Shown here in pieces: positions 25,306 to 33,271 of a stretch of 33,271 nt of DNA (positions within the stretch are counted from its first letter, which is position 1; every line of letters starts with the position of its first letter). The stretch is taken from positions 1-33,271 of the forward strand of contig JAGWOI010000024.1 in the NCBI GenBank assembly GCA_028870995.1, read 5' to 3'. A program made the position numbers and the translations under genes. Source of the DNA: Candidatus Omnitrophota bacterium (GTDB lineage Bacteria > Omnitrophota > Gorgyraeia > Zapsychrales > Fredricksoniimonadaceae). Below the pieces are notes generated by a model, which was not told the origin of the DNA, made no database searches, and saw only the letters and a list, made by a program, of their open reading frames with translations.

Positions 25306-25314
25306 ATTATAGCA
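25306..25314 (-). promoter_or_regulatory. extended -10 promoter for mscS and the fusion gene
   Basis: TGCTATAAT on the minus strand (TGn plus a consensus -10). No good -35 is visible at 16-18 bases, which extended -10 promoters can do without. Expected start of transcription is near 25299, giving a leader of about 38 bases to the preferred ATG. Confidence 0.6.
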
Positions 25315-25344
25315 TAGCCGTAGCCCTTTGGCGGGAAAAATGAT

Positions 25345-25373
25345 TTGACCGGCCTTTCTCCTGTGCCTAGAAT
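25345..25373 (+). promoter_or_regulatory. sigma70-type promoter for the GT-C gene
   Basis: TTGACC (25345-25350) and TAGAAT (25368-25373) with a 17-base spacer. The expected transcription start is near 25380, only about 13 bases before the ATG at 25393. An alternative TTG start of the reading frame is itself the -35 box, which argues against using it. Confidence 0.58.
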
Positions 25374-25392
25374 AGACAATCTTTCGGTTCCT

Positions 25393-26787
25393 ATGAAGCG
25401 TTCACTATCTAAAAAGCCACGTCCTACTCTGCCAATCCCTATCCTTACTGTTTTTCTTTTGTCCCTAATCTATTGGAGCTACCTCGCGCTGACAACCCGC
25501 ATGCTTATTGTCCATGATGCCATCGGCTACGAGGCGCTCGGCCGGATGCTGGCTTACCAAGGGTGGCTTCCTTACTTGACAACGGGGCCCAACCGCGAAC
25601 CGCTATATCCGTTACTGATCGCCGCCTCCCTGCATATAGAGAACATGACTGGAATAACCTTTCTCAAAATCATGGCCGTCTTTGGTATCATTATCATGTT
25701 CATAAGCCAAATTTTGATGTACAGAATCCTCTGCCTCTTAAATGTGCGCAAGCCTATTTGTGCTATTGTCCTTATTTATATGGCCATCTCCCCGGCCTTG
25801 AACAATGCGGCTTTCAGCTTGTTCTCGGAAATCGCGGTGTTCCCCATTGTTTTAGGTATCATCCTGTCAAGCGTTCATACCTGGAAAGCTCTCTATGAGA
25901 ATGACCATCGCATGACCCTGCTTAACAGTGCCTTGCTTGGGGTGTTATTGGTCCTAGCCACCCTCGTCAAGGCCATTTTTGAGTGCATCACGCCGGTCTA
26001 TTTGTTCATCCTCCTTTTGTCCGCCATCCTGAAAAGTAAAAAGATCATCCTGCCTTTGCTTGGCCTGGTGATCGCCGCAGGCACTTATTATGTCCCTATC
26101 GTTAGTTATAAATGGCTCAATCTCCATTATAACGGCACCTTCACTGTTACAAACCGCGGCGCTTGGCTCATCTACGGCAATGCCGTTCGAGATACACAAC
26201 CAATGACATCGAAAAAATGGGGAGCGGGCTTGGCTTCTGTAGCTGGTGATGGGGTTTGCAAGCGTTTTTTTAAGCCTGATGAATGCTATTTTTGGTCTTT
26301 TCAACGTACCGACCAGCTGGGCGGGGAAAAAGTCCAGGAATTAAACCGCCAGCACCTTTCCGGCACAGCCGTCAACAGCGCGCTTGTTCATTCATCCGTC
26401 AAACAACTTGCCAAGCGCCCCACCCAGTTTGTCTTGCTAACTGTCCTTCAAGGATTGAAGATGTTCTTTTGGGAATCGACCAAGATCGGATTTGTTTCCT
26501 ATCCGCCATGCCTGCAAAAAATTTATAGCTCCAAATTCTTTGATAATACCCTGCGTTTGTGCATGTCGTTATTAAGTTTTTTTGCCGTCCTGTTCTTATG
26601 GGGACAGGGTTTGGCCGGCCGCCTGCAACCCGCCAGTTATGCCATGGGCCTACTGATCTTCATTTACATTTTTTTCTTCTCCTTTGTGACCATCCTCACC
26701 CGCTACGCGCTGCCCATTGCCCCTTTGTACCTCATCGCCATCGGCCTTTGGCTCAATCAAATTCTGTCGCCTAAGAAAACAAATTAA
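25393..26787 (+). CDS. multi-pass GT-C membrane glycosyltransferase (PMT/ArnT-like)
   Basis: 464 residues from the ATG at 25393. A frame reaching back to a TTG at 25345 would cover the promoter and is rejected. Nine to twelve hydrophobic segments are visible, starting at about residue 15. The first outer loop carries IVHDAIGYEALG (Asp42, Glu47), the place where GT39/ArnT-type enzymes keep the catalytic Asp, followed by NREPLYPLLIA. A large non-membrane region (about 245-340) lies before the last membrane segments. Such enzymes transfer a sugar from a polyprenyl-phosphate donor to an acceptor outside the cytoplasmic membrane. The divergent GT2 fusion could supply that donor (inference). Acceptor unknown. 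Confidence 0.72.
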   Translation: MKRSLSKKPRPTLPIPILTVFLLSLIYWSYLALTTRMLIVHDAIGYEALGRMLAYQGWLPYLTTGPNREPLYPLLIAASLHIENMTGITFLKIMAVFGIIIMFISQILMYRILCLLNVRKPICAIVLIYMAISPALNNAAFSLFSEIAVFPIVLGIILSSVHTWKALYENDHRMTLLNSALLGVLLVLATLVKAIFECITPVYLFILLLSAILKSKKIILPLLGLVIAAGTYYVPIVSYKWLNLHYNGTFTVTNRGAWLIYGNAVRDTQPMTSKKWGAGLASVAGDGVCKRFFKPDECYFWSFQRTDQLGGEKVQELNRQHLSGTAVNSALVHSSVKQLAKRPTQFVLLTVLQGLKMFFWESTKIGFVSYPPCLQKIYSSKFFDNTLRLCMSLLSFFAVLFLWGQGLAGRLQPASYAMGLLIFIYIFFFSFVTILTRYALPIAPLYLIAIGLWLNQILSPKKTN

Positions 26788-26789
26788 GA

Positions 26790-26795
26790 TATAAT
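26790..26795 (+). promoter_or_regulatory. possible -10 box just before metF
   Basis: TATAAT overlaps the first candidate ATG of metF (26794). No convincing -35 is seen. If real, transcription would start at about 26802, next to the in-frame ATG at 26803, giving a leaderless metF mRNA. The A+T-rich surroundings make a chance match possible. Confidence 0.3.
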
Positions 26796-27675
26796 GCCCG
26801 GCATGTCCAAGATTACCGATATCTTCGCCGCCAGGGCGAAGACTTTTTCTTTCGAGTTTTTTCCCCCTAAAACAGAGGAAGGGTATGCCAAATTTCTTGA
26901 GGCCATCCCGAAATTCTGTGACTTAAAACCGGATTTTGTCTCCTGCACCTACGGCGCCGGCGGCGGCAGCCGGGAAAAGACCCTGGACATCGTTGAACAT
27001 ATCCAACTTAAATACGCCACTCCTGCGGTGGCCCACCTGACCTGTGTCCTGCACACCAAAAACGAGATCAAAGGCATCATTGCCGATATGGAAGCGCGGG
27101 GCATTTGTAACGTCCTGGCCCTGCGGGGCGATGCGCCCAAGGACAACCCGCACTGGACGCCGGATGAAAACAATTTCAAATACAGCTGGGAGTTGGTCGC
27201 TTTTATCCGCAAGCACTACGGTGCACATTTCAGCATCGGTGTGGCAGGGTTTCCTGAAGGTCATGTCCTTTGCCCTGACCGCAACCTGGATGCCGGATAT
27301 TTAAAAAACAAGATCACCCACGGCGCGGATTACGTGATCACCCAATTGTTCTTCGATAATCAGGAATATTTCGATTATGTAGAGCGCTTAAGAAAACTCG
27401 GCGTGACGGCGCGTATCATTCCCGGCGTCCTGCCCATCACCGATTATCACGGGCTGGTGCGCTTCTGCTCGGTGTGCGGGGCCTCTGTCCCGCAAAGAAT
27501 TCACGATATTTTCAAGCCCATTGCCGGCGACCCGCAAAAAACCCTGCAAGCAGGCATCGCCTTTTGCATTGAGCAATGCCACCAACTGTTGGCCCAAGGC
27601 GCGCCCGGCATCCACTTTTATACGCTGAACAAGACCCATCCGGTGGATGCAATCATGCGAGAACTGCGGTCATGA
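26794..27675 (+). CDS. metF: methylenetetrahydrofolate reductase
   Basis: 293 residues (290 if started at 26803), normal for bacterial Met[14 protein letters not shown] near the N-terminus carries the catalytic Glu of the FAD TIM barrel. [28 protein letters not shown] and [15 protein letters not shown] are family signatures, as is GIHFYTLNK near the end. The enzyme reduces 5,10-methylene-THF to 5-methyl-THF, the methyl donor for MetH. It overlaps metH by ATGA, so the two steps are made together. It begins 6 bases after the GT-C stop, so read-through from that gene is likely. No SAM or cobalamin riboswitch can fit in that spacing. The start lacks a clear Shine-Dalgarno site. Confidence 0.96.
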   Translation: MPGMSKITDIFAARAKTFSFEFFPPKTEEGYAKFLEAIPKFCDLKPDFVSCTYGAGGGSREKTLDIVEHIQLKYATPAVAHLTCVLHTKNEIKGIIADMEARGICNVLALRGDAPKDNPHWTPDENNFKYSWELVAFIRKHYGAHFSIGVAGFPEGHVLCPDRNLDAGYLKNKITHGADYVITQLFFDNQEYFDYVERLRKLGVTARIIPGVLPITDYHGLVRFCSVCGASVPQRIHDIFKPIAGDPQKTLQAGIAFCIEQCHQLLAQGAPGIHFYTLNKTHPVDAIMRELRS

Positions 27676-30600
27676 AATTATCCAAACAATACGACATCCT
27701 GCGCGGACTGCTGGACAAGAGGATCCTCTTTCTCGACGGTGCCTTGGGCACCATGATCCAGAGGCACAAGCTTGACGAAGCCCAATACCGCGGCGAACGC
27801 TTTAAGGACTGGACGAGCGATCAGAAAGGCAATAACGATCTTCTTTGCCTCACTCAGCCACAAATCATCAAGTCCCTGCATCAGGAATACCTGAAAGCCG
27901 GCGCTGATATTATCGAGACCAATACCTTCAACAGCAACCGCATATCCCAAGCGGATTACAAGATGGAAGCCCTGGTCAAGGAACTCAACCTGGCGGCAGC
28001 CGGAATCGCCCGCCAGGCGGCTGACGCATTTACCCAAAAAGACCCTGCGCGGCCGCGGTTTGTCGCCGGGTCGGTGGGGCCCACCACCAAGACCGCCTCG
28101 ATCTCACCGGATGTCAATAATCCGGCTTTCCGGGCCGTTACCTTTGACCAGCTGGTTGAGATCTATACCGAACAGATCCAGGCCCTCATCGAGGGCGGCG
28201 TTGATTTGCTCCTGCTGGAGACGATCTTCGACACCCTCAACGCCAAGGCCGCCATCTTCGCCTATCTGACCGTTTGCGAGAAACAAGGTGTTAAACTGCC
28301 GCTGATCATTTCCGGCACCATCACCGACGCCTCCGGCCGCACGCTCTCAGGCCAGACGACAGAAGCTTTCTGGACCTCGGTCAAACATGCCAAGCCTTTG
28401 GCCTTCGGCCTGAACTGCGCGCTCGGCCCCAAAGAAATGAGGGCCTTTGTCGACGAGGCGGCCCGTGTGGCCGACTGCTATATCAGCTGTTATCCCAACG
28501 CCGGGCTTCCCAATGCCTTCGGCGGCTACGACCTTCTGCCTAAGGACATGGCGGCCATCGTCAAAGAATTTGCCCAAAGCGGGCTGGTCAACATTTTGGG
28601 CGGCTGCTGCGGAACGACACCGGCCCACATCGAGGCCATGGCCGAGGCGGTCAAAGGCCTGATGCCGAGGCCTTTGCCTAAAGCTGAAAAACTGCCGTCG
28701 TTCTCCGGCCTGGAACCGCTGATCGTGCGCAAGGACCTTAATTTCATCAACGTCGGCGAGCGCACCAACGTCACAGGCTCCAAGCAATTCGCCAGGCTCA
28801 TTATCGGCGGCAACTATGATGAGGCCCTCATCGTGGCGCGCCAGCAGGTGGACAACGGCGCCCAGATCATCGACGTCAACATGGATGAAGCCATGCTCAA
28901 TTCGGTTGAGGCCATGACTAAATTCTTAAACCTCATCGCCTCTGAGCCGGACATCGCCCGCGTGCCGGTGATGATCGATTCATCGAAATGGTCAGTCATC
29001 GAAGCAGGGCTTAAATGTGTGCAGGGCAAGTCCATCGTCAATTCCATCAGCCTCAAGGAAGGCGAAGCTGCTTTTAAAGAACAGGCTAAAAAAGTCCTCT
29101 ACTACGGGGCGGCGGCCGTGGTCATGGCCTTTGACGAGGCCGGCCAGGCGGACAGCGTCGAGAGAAGGGTGAGCGTCTGTCAGCGGGCCTATAAAATATT
29201 GACTGAAGAAATCGGCTTTGAACCACAGGACATCATCTTTGACCCCAACATCTTTGCCATTGCCACCGGCATTGAAGAGCACAACAATTACGCCAAGGAT
29301 TATTTTGAGGCTGCCCGGCGCATTAAAGCCTCCTGCCCCGGCTGCCTTATCTCCGGCGGCGTATCGAACGTGTCATTTTCCTTCCGCGGCAATGACCCGG
29401 TGCGGGAAGCCATGCACTCGGCATTCCTCTTTCACGGCATCAAGGCCGGGATGGACATGGGGATCGTGAATGCGGGCATGATCAGCGTCTATGATGAGAT
29501 CCCCAAGGACCTGCTGGAACTTATCGAAGATGTCTTGTTTAACCGCAAGCCCGAAGCCACCGAGCACCTGGTCGCTTTTGCGGAGACCATCAAGGATCGC
29601 GGCGCCAAAAAGCAGGAAGAAGATTTGAGCTGGCGCAAACTTCCGGTGGAAAAACGCCTTTCGCACGCCTTGGTCAAAGGCATTGTGGATTTTATAGAAA
29701 GCGACACCGAAGAGGCACGGCGCAAATCCGCGCGGCCTTTAGATGTCATCGAAGGGCCTTTGATGGACGGGATGAACATCGTCGGCGACCTGTTCGGCGC
29801 CGGCAAGATGTTTTTGCCCCAGGTGGTCAAATCCGCCCGGGTCATGAAGAAATCCGTGGCCTATTTGCAGCCTTTTATCGAAAAAGAAAAAGACCGGAAC
29901 GCCAAAGTGGCAGGAACTGTCGTCATGGCCACGGTCAAAGGCGATGTGCATGACATCGGCAAGAACATCGTCGGGGTAGTGCTCGCCTGTAACGGCTTTA
30001 AGATCATTGACATGGGCGTCATGGTGCCCTGCGAAAAGATTTTGACGGAGGCCAAGAACAGCAAGGCGGACTTGATCGGCCTTTCCGGGCTGATCACACC
30101 CTCACTGGATGAAATGGTGCATGTGGCCGCTGAAATGCAGCGGCAGGGCTTTAACCTTCCCCTGCTCATCGGCGGCGCCACCACCTCCCCGGCGCACACG
30201 GCGGTCAAAATCGCCCCTGTCTACCAGCACGCGGTCGTTCATGGCAAAGATGCCTCGCGCTGTGTGGGTATCTGCCGCAGCCTGATGGAGCCGCAATTGC
30301 GTAAAGAGCTTTTGGAAAAGGTGCAGGCGGAATTCGACCGTCTGCGCCAGGAACATGCGGCCTTAAATTTCGTAAAATCCTTTGTGCCCATCGAAGAAGC
30401 GCGCAAGCAAGGCCTGGCCACCGGCTGGAAACAGGCAGACATCACCGTCCCTTCGTTCTTGGGACTGAAGGTTTATAAGGATTTTGATCTGAATTTGATC
30501 CGCAAGCGCATCGACTGGTCGCCGTACTTCATCACCTGGGAGCTCAAAGGCAAATTCCCGCAGATCCTCAAGGACCCTGTCATCGGTGCGGAGGCCAAGC

Positions 30601-31355
30601 GCGTCTATGATGATGCCAATGACCTTCTGGATGAGATCATCAAGAAGAAACTGCTGCGGGCCAATGGTGTCGTGGGCTTCTTCCCGGCCAATACCGCCGG
30701 GGATGATATCGAGCTTTATAAAGATGATTCCCGGAGACAGGTGGAAGCGGTGTTATATAATTTGCGCCAGCAGGTCATCGTACGCGAAGGCCAGCCGCTG
30801 TTGTCGCACGCGGACTATATTGCCCCCAAATCTTCAGGCGTGAAAGATTACGTCGGCGCTTTTGCCGTCACGGCCGGTATAGGTCTGGATGAAATGGTCA
30901 GGAAATTTGAAGCTGACCATGACGACTACAAAAGCATCCTGGCCAAGGCCCTGGCGGACCGGCTGGCTGAGGCCTTTGCCGAACTCCTGCATGAAAAGGT
31001 AAGAAAAGAGCTCTGGGGATTTGCCAGAGACGAAAAATTGAGCGACGAAGATATCCACCTGGGCCGCTACCGCGGCATCCGCCCTGCGCCCGGCTACCCG
31101 GCCTGCCCTGACCATACGGAAAAACCGACACTTTTTAGGATCCTTGATGCCACGGCCAACACAGGCGTCACCTTGACGGAAACCTTTGCCATGTTTCCTA
31201 CCGCCGCGGTCTGCGGTTTTTACTTCGCCCACCCCAAATCCAAATATTTTGCCATCGGCAAGATCAACAAGGACCAGCTCGCAGATTATGCCCGCCGCAA
31301 GGGAATGACGGTTGAAGAAGCGGAAAAGTGGCTTGGCCCCAACCTGGGCTATTAA
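27672..31355 (+). CDS. metH: cobalamin-dependent methionine synthase
   Basis: 1227 residues from the ATG at 27672, which overlaps the metF stop as ATGA; upstream in-frame codons lie inside metF and are not part of it. Domains in order: homocysteine methyltransferase ([12 protein letters not shown]; zinc-binding Cys pair in GGCCGTTP, about 310), pterin-binding ([14 protein letters not shown]), cap and B12-binding ([12 protein letters not shown] with the cobalt-ligand His760), and the C-terminal SAM-dependent reactivation domain ([15 protein letters not shown]). The full length implies the cell uses or makes B12 and reactivates the enzyme with flavodoxin-type reductant. It regenerates methionine and so supports the many SAM-dependent methyltransferases here. 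Its TAA overlaps the stop of the convergent acyltransferase. Confidence 0.97.
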   Translation: MKLSKQYDILRGLLDKRILFLDGALGTMIQRHKLDEAQYRGERFKDWTSDQKGNNDLLCLTQPQIIKSLHQEYLKAGADIIETNTFNSNRISQADYKMEALVKELNLAAAGIARQAADAFTQKDPARPRFVAGSVGPTTKTASISPDVNNPAFRAVTFDQLVEIYTEQIQALIEGGVDLLLLETIFDTLNAKAAIFAYLTVCEKQGVKLPLIISGTITDASGRTLSGQTTEAFWTSVKHAKPLAFGLNCALGPKEMRAFVDEAARVADCYISCYPNAGLPNAFGGYDLLPKDMAAIVKEFAQSGLVNILGGCCGTTPAHIEAMAEAVKGLMPRPLPKAEKLPSFSGLEPLIVRKDLNFINVGERTNVTGSKQFARLIIGGNYDEALIVARQQVDNGAQIIDVNMDEAMLNSVEAMTKFLNLIASEPDIARVPVMIDSSKWSVIEAGLKCVQGKSIVNSISLKEGEAAFKEQAKKVLYYGAAAVVMAFDEAGQADSVERRVSVCQRAYKILTEEIGFEPQDIIFDPNIFAIATGIEEHNNYAKDYFEAARRIKASCPGCLISGGVSNVSFSFRGNDPVREAMHSAFLFHGIKAGMDMGIVNAGMISVYDEIPKDLLELIEDVLFNRKPEATEHLVAFAETIKDRGAKKQEEDLSWRKLPVEKRLSHALVKGIVDFIESDTEEARRKSARPLDVIEGPLMDGMNIVGDLFGAGKMFLPQVVKSARVMKKSVAYLQPFIEKEKDRNAKVAGTVVMATVKGDVHDIGKNIVGVVLACNGFKIIDMGVMVPCEKILTEAKNSKADLIGLSGLITPSLDEMVHVAAEMQRQGFNLPLLIGGATTSPAHTAVKIAPVYQHAVVHGKDASRCVGICRSLMEPQLRKELLEKVQAEFDRLRQEHAALNFVKSFVPIEEARKQGLATGWKQADITVPSFLGLKVYKDFDLNLIRKRIDWSPYFITWELKGKFPQILKDPVIGAEAKRVYDDANDLLDEIIKKKLLRANGVVGFFPANTAGDDIELYKDDSRRQVEAVLYNLRQQVIVREGQPLLSHADYIAPKSSGVKDYVGAFAVTAGIGLDEMVRKFEADHDDYKSILAKALADRLAEAFAELLHEKVRKELWGFARDEKLSDEDIHLGRYRGIRPAPGYPACPDHTEKPTLFRILDATANTGVTLTETFAMFPTAAVCGFYFAHPKSKYFAIGKINKDQLADYARRKGMTVEEAEKWLGPNLGY

Positions 31356-32404
31356 GCCCTTCCCCCTAAAAGCAGCCTGTTGAAAAGCGGGACCTTACGG
31401 ATAAAGAATTTGGAAATCAGCATGCAGGCGCCCACAAAGACCATGGTCATTAAAGGTGCCATTATATAAAGAACCTGCGGCGAGTTAAAATCCAGGCACC
31501 AGCCGGCCTTATGGACCAGCCTCGGATAAACCCCTTCCACAAGGAAGGTTTGGACAATGTAGATGTCCAGGGCATAGACGCCGACGGCACCCAGCAGGGA
31601 TGATATTCTGGTCCTGGAAAGAAAAGCCGCCGCATAAAAGACAATGACGATCCCCAAAAATCCTATGATGTAGCGATACGCCAGCCTCAAGACCTGCGCA
31701 ATATAGTCATCCGGCGCAAAATGCATTTTATTGATATAGACGTAATCATTGGCCCTCCAAAAAGTCAGGAACCAGGTGAAAAAGCCCAAGGCCAGGACAA
31801 AAACAAAGGCATTTATGCCCTTGCCGGAGACCTTGATGGGCCGTTGGTGAAAGCCATATCCTGCCAGATAAAATAGATAAAACCATTTAATATGGTAGAG
31901 CGCGGCGTAACTATAAGGAAGGGCCATCAGGAGAACATAAACACCGGCAAACCCGCCCCATCCCACAAATTTTCTCAAGGCCACGGAATACATGAGCAGG
32001 GCGCTGACGGCAAATAGAACCCACAAGAACCAGACGGAAGGATCAAAGAACAATTGAACGGCCAGGTTTTGAAATATCGGCACGCTGGGAACATGAAAAA
32101 GCGCGTTCAGGGCATTGGTCACCAACGCGCAAAGCAGACCCAAGACCACGAACGGAACCAGGAGGCTCTTGACGCGTGATTGAAAGACTTGCCGCAGGCT
32201 GTGCTGGCTTAAACTGCCGGACATCAAATAACCGCTGACGAAAAAGAACAGCGGCATATGGAAGGTATAGATGGCCTTAAAGGCCGGGTTTTGAAAAAAA
32301 TCCCCGCCGAAAGGGGCCATGCCATGCTCAATCACATGGCCGTACACGACCAAAATCATGGCAAGGCCTTTGGCGATGTCGATGGTGGGGTTCTTGGGTT
32401 TCAT
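31352..32404 (-). CDS. acyltransferase-3 family integral membrane acyltransferase
   Basis: 350 residues from the ATG at 32404. An ATG at 32422 lies inside the terminator stem and adds only MSRFFI, so it is rejected. The opening [21 protein letters not shown] has the membrane-helix His of the acyltransferase-3 (OafA/WecH-like) family, and [13 protein letters not shown] is the second family signature. About ten membrane segments follow. These proteins O-acetylate or O-acylate surface sugars using cytoplasmic acyl-CoA. It is convergent with metH; the two stop codons share TTAA. No promoter is visible between the terminator and the start, and the truncated gap gene lies upstream, so its expression is puzzling. 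Substrate unknown. Confidence 0.85.
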   Translation of the reverse strand: MKPKNPTIDIAKGLAMILVVYGHVIEHGMAPFGGDFFQNPAFKAIYTFHMPLFFFVSGYLMSGSLSQHSLRQVFQSRVKSLLVPFVVLGLLCALVTNALNALFHVPSVPIFQNLAVQLFFDPSVWFLWVLFAVSALLMYSVALRKFVGWGGFAGVYVLLMALPYSYAALYHIKWFYLFYLAGYGFHQRPIKVSGKGINAFVFVLALGFFTWFLTFWRANDYVYINKMHFAPDDYIAQVLRLAYRYIIGFLGIVIVFYAAAFLSRTRISSLLGAVGVYALDIYIVQTFLVEGVYPRLVHKAGWCLDFNSPQVLYIMAPLMTMVFVGACMLISKFFIRKVPLFNRLLLGGRA

Positions 32405-32407
32405 AAT

Positions 32408-32464
32408 AAAAAACCGGGACACATTGAATTTTTTTAATAAAAACTCAATGTGTCCCGGTTTTTT
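32408..32464. terminator. strong bidirectional intrinsic terminator after gap
   Basis: A perfect 20-base inverted repeat (32408-32427 with 32445-32464) centred on CCGGGACACATTGA, with a 17-base AT-rich loop and runs of A and T on the two flanks, so it would work in both directions. It lies 9 bases past the stop of the GAPDH remnant and was probably the native gap terminator. It also overlaps the sequence just upstream of the acyltransferase start. Confidence 0.88.
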
Positions 32465-32473
32465 TGTGCACGG

Positions 32474-32596
<123 letters not shown>

Positions 32597-32647
32597 TTAT
32601 TACCAGTCTGTTATGACCTAAGTGGCTATTCTGACCTTTCTCCATTA

Positions 32648-32688
32648 GCGAAACTGTCGTCTGTGAAAAAGCGATACTGTCGTCTGTG
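32648..32688 (+). repeat. two 18-base direct repeats near the element end
   Basis: GCGAAACTGTCGTCTGTG (32648-32665) and GCGATACTGTCGTCTGTG (32671-32688) differ at one base and are spaced 23 bases start to start, about two helical turns. They lie between the gap junction and the recombinase-like ORF. They could be arm-type recombinase binding sites or transposase-binding repeats of an element end. Confidence 0.8.
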
Positions 32689-32690
32689 CT

Positions 32691-33271
32691 TTATAAACAA
32701 TCCACCTTATTGATGAATATTTTCCTTCCTATCTTTAACCGACGCCATTTTCTAGCTCTAGCTCTTTCCCAAAAGCTCGTTTCTTTGCATTTTAAAGTCT
32801 CTCTCAAAGACTCAGCAGAAATCCAATTTCGAGATATATCATCAATAAACTCTTCTCTGTATTGGAATCCCTTCCCATACTTGCAACTACCAGAAAACCC
32901 CTGAGAAATTGCTTTTCTTTTAAGAGCCAATCTTCTTAAAGCGACAGGCGTAATTTGTAATTCCTTAAGACGCTCCAAAGATTCATCCTCAGTTATAAAA
33001 ACTTCAGATTTATATATCTTATTATCTATCTCCTTTTTGTCAATCCTTGTCTCTTTTGTATCCGTAAATACCTTCCTGTGGTTTTCTCTGACATCCCTAA
33101 TAGTAGCTGAATTCACTCCTACTTTTGCTGAAAGCCAATGTTCAAGGTCTGCAAGGGGAGCTTCGTCAAACATGTCCATCGTAGTCTTCTTTTTAACGTT
33201 CTTTTGGTAAACATTGTGTTTGATTTTATTTAAGTAAGGATTGTTATGGATATAGTGCTTTCGTGTGGTTT
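32691..33271 (-). CDS. recombinase-like protein fragment with C-terminal helix-turn-helix, 5' end outside window
   Basis: The frame is open from the window edge to a stop at 32691, so the N-terminus is missing; an ATG at 33179 lies inside it and may not be the start. The first visible residues, TTRKHYIHNNPYLNKIK, resemble the end of a tyrosine recombinase, where T..HYIH would hold the catalytic Tyr. The last ~45 residues (WISAESLRETLKCKETSFW, then ARKWRRLKIGRKIFINK) resemble an excisionase/MerR-like helix-turn-helix that ends ..KIGRK.FI. The protein is very rich in Lys and Arg and AT-rich in codon use, unlike its neighbours. The recombinase call is moderate to weak because most of the protein is not visible. 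Confidence 0.45.
   Translation of the reverse strand, partial: TTRKHYIHNNPYLNKIKHNVYQKNVKKKTTMDMFDEAPLADLEHWLSAKVGVNSATIRDVRENHRKVFTDTKETRIDKKEIDNKIYKSEVFITEDESLERLKELQITPVALRRLALKRKAISQGFSGSCKYGKGFQYREEFIDDISRNWISAESLRETLKCKETSFWERARARKWRRLKIGRKIFINKVDCL

Noticed and set aside
25345..25392. TTG-initiated extension of the GT-C protein
   Set aside because: The TTG is the first base triplet of a TTGACC-17-TAGAAT promoter; the ATG at 25393 follows the predicted transcription start.
26788..26803. SAM or cobalamin riboswitch before metF/metH
   Set aside because: Only 6 bases separate the GT-C stop from the first metF ATG, far too short, and no such conserved boxes were seen.
27576..27671. 32-codon N-terminal extension of MetH
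   Set aside because: It lies inside metF in another frame. The ATGA overlap at 27672 gives the expected MetH start just before the conserved [10 protein letters not shown] region.
32609..32688. Tn7/CAST-like transposon end suggested by the TGTCGTCTGTG cores
   Set aside because: No TnsB-, TniA- or Cas-like protein is visible and no target-site duplication can be checked; the adjacent ORF looks more like a tyrosine recombinase. Kept only as an alternative.

Overview
The window looks like a chromosomal surface-polysaccharide locus of a diderm bacterium of medium to high GC. It carries rhamnose, heptose and nonulosonate-type sugar genes, an MscS channel and a full-length B12-dependent MetH. I cannot place the organism firmly. 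An uncultured lineage such as Omnitrophota or a deltaproteobacterium-like group would fit, but that is a guess from gene content and style.

Layout. (a) From 22710 leftwards past position 1 runs a single block of 23 minus-strand genes. Almost all join by stop/start overlaps or gaps under 26 bases; the one larger gap is 91 bases. It begins with a MarR/winged-helix regulator, preceded by a consensus sigma70 promoter (22729-22756) and a perfect 11+3+11 palindrome lying over the -10 and the start codon. After the regulator come: a 4-epimerase-like SDR, a domain-swapped HldE-like nucleotidyltransferase/kinase, an SDR, a DegT aminotransferase with a formyltransferase, a zinc dehydrogenase, an SDR, a split transketolase pair, a TIGR04372-type glycosyltransferase, RfbF (CDP-glucose synthesis), a UXS-like SDR, a UDP-sugar dehydrogenase, an RmlC-type epimerase, an SDR, a GT2 glycosyltransferase, an ABC flippase-type transporter, LegB, a FemAB/GNAT-like protein, a methyltransferase, a NeuB-type nonulosonate synthase and a TylF-like O-methyltransferase cut by the window edge. 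(b) 22773-25261 holds a methyltransferase-GT2 fusion and an MscS channel on the minus strand, with their own promoter. (c) 25345-31355 is on the plus strand: a GT-C membrane glycosyltransferase, metF and metH. (d) 31352-32404 is a convergent membrane acyltransferase. (e) The right edge holds a strong terminator and only the last ~27 codons of a GAPDH gene, joined to AT-rich foreign DNA with tandem repeats and a recombinase-like ORF that runs off the window.

How it works together (inference). The big operon is weighted to nucleotide-sugar synthesis: CDP-glucose-, UDP-glucuronate/xylose-, heptose-, N-formylamino-sugar- and legionaminate-like branches. It has only two clear glycosyltransferases, one ABC exporter and decorating enzymes (methyl, acyl, possibly aminoacyl). 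No Wzy polymerase, Wzx flippase or initiating sugar-phosphate transferase was seen. The transketolase/dehydrogenase/SDR core, in a sugar operon that also holds an HldE-like fusion, is the best candidate for an undescribed sugar pathway. The GAPDH remnant next to a recombinase-like gene suggests an integrative element inserted in the 3' end of gap. I saw no tRNA, rRNA or CRISPR array.
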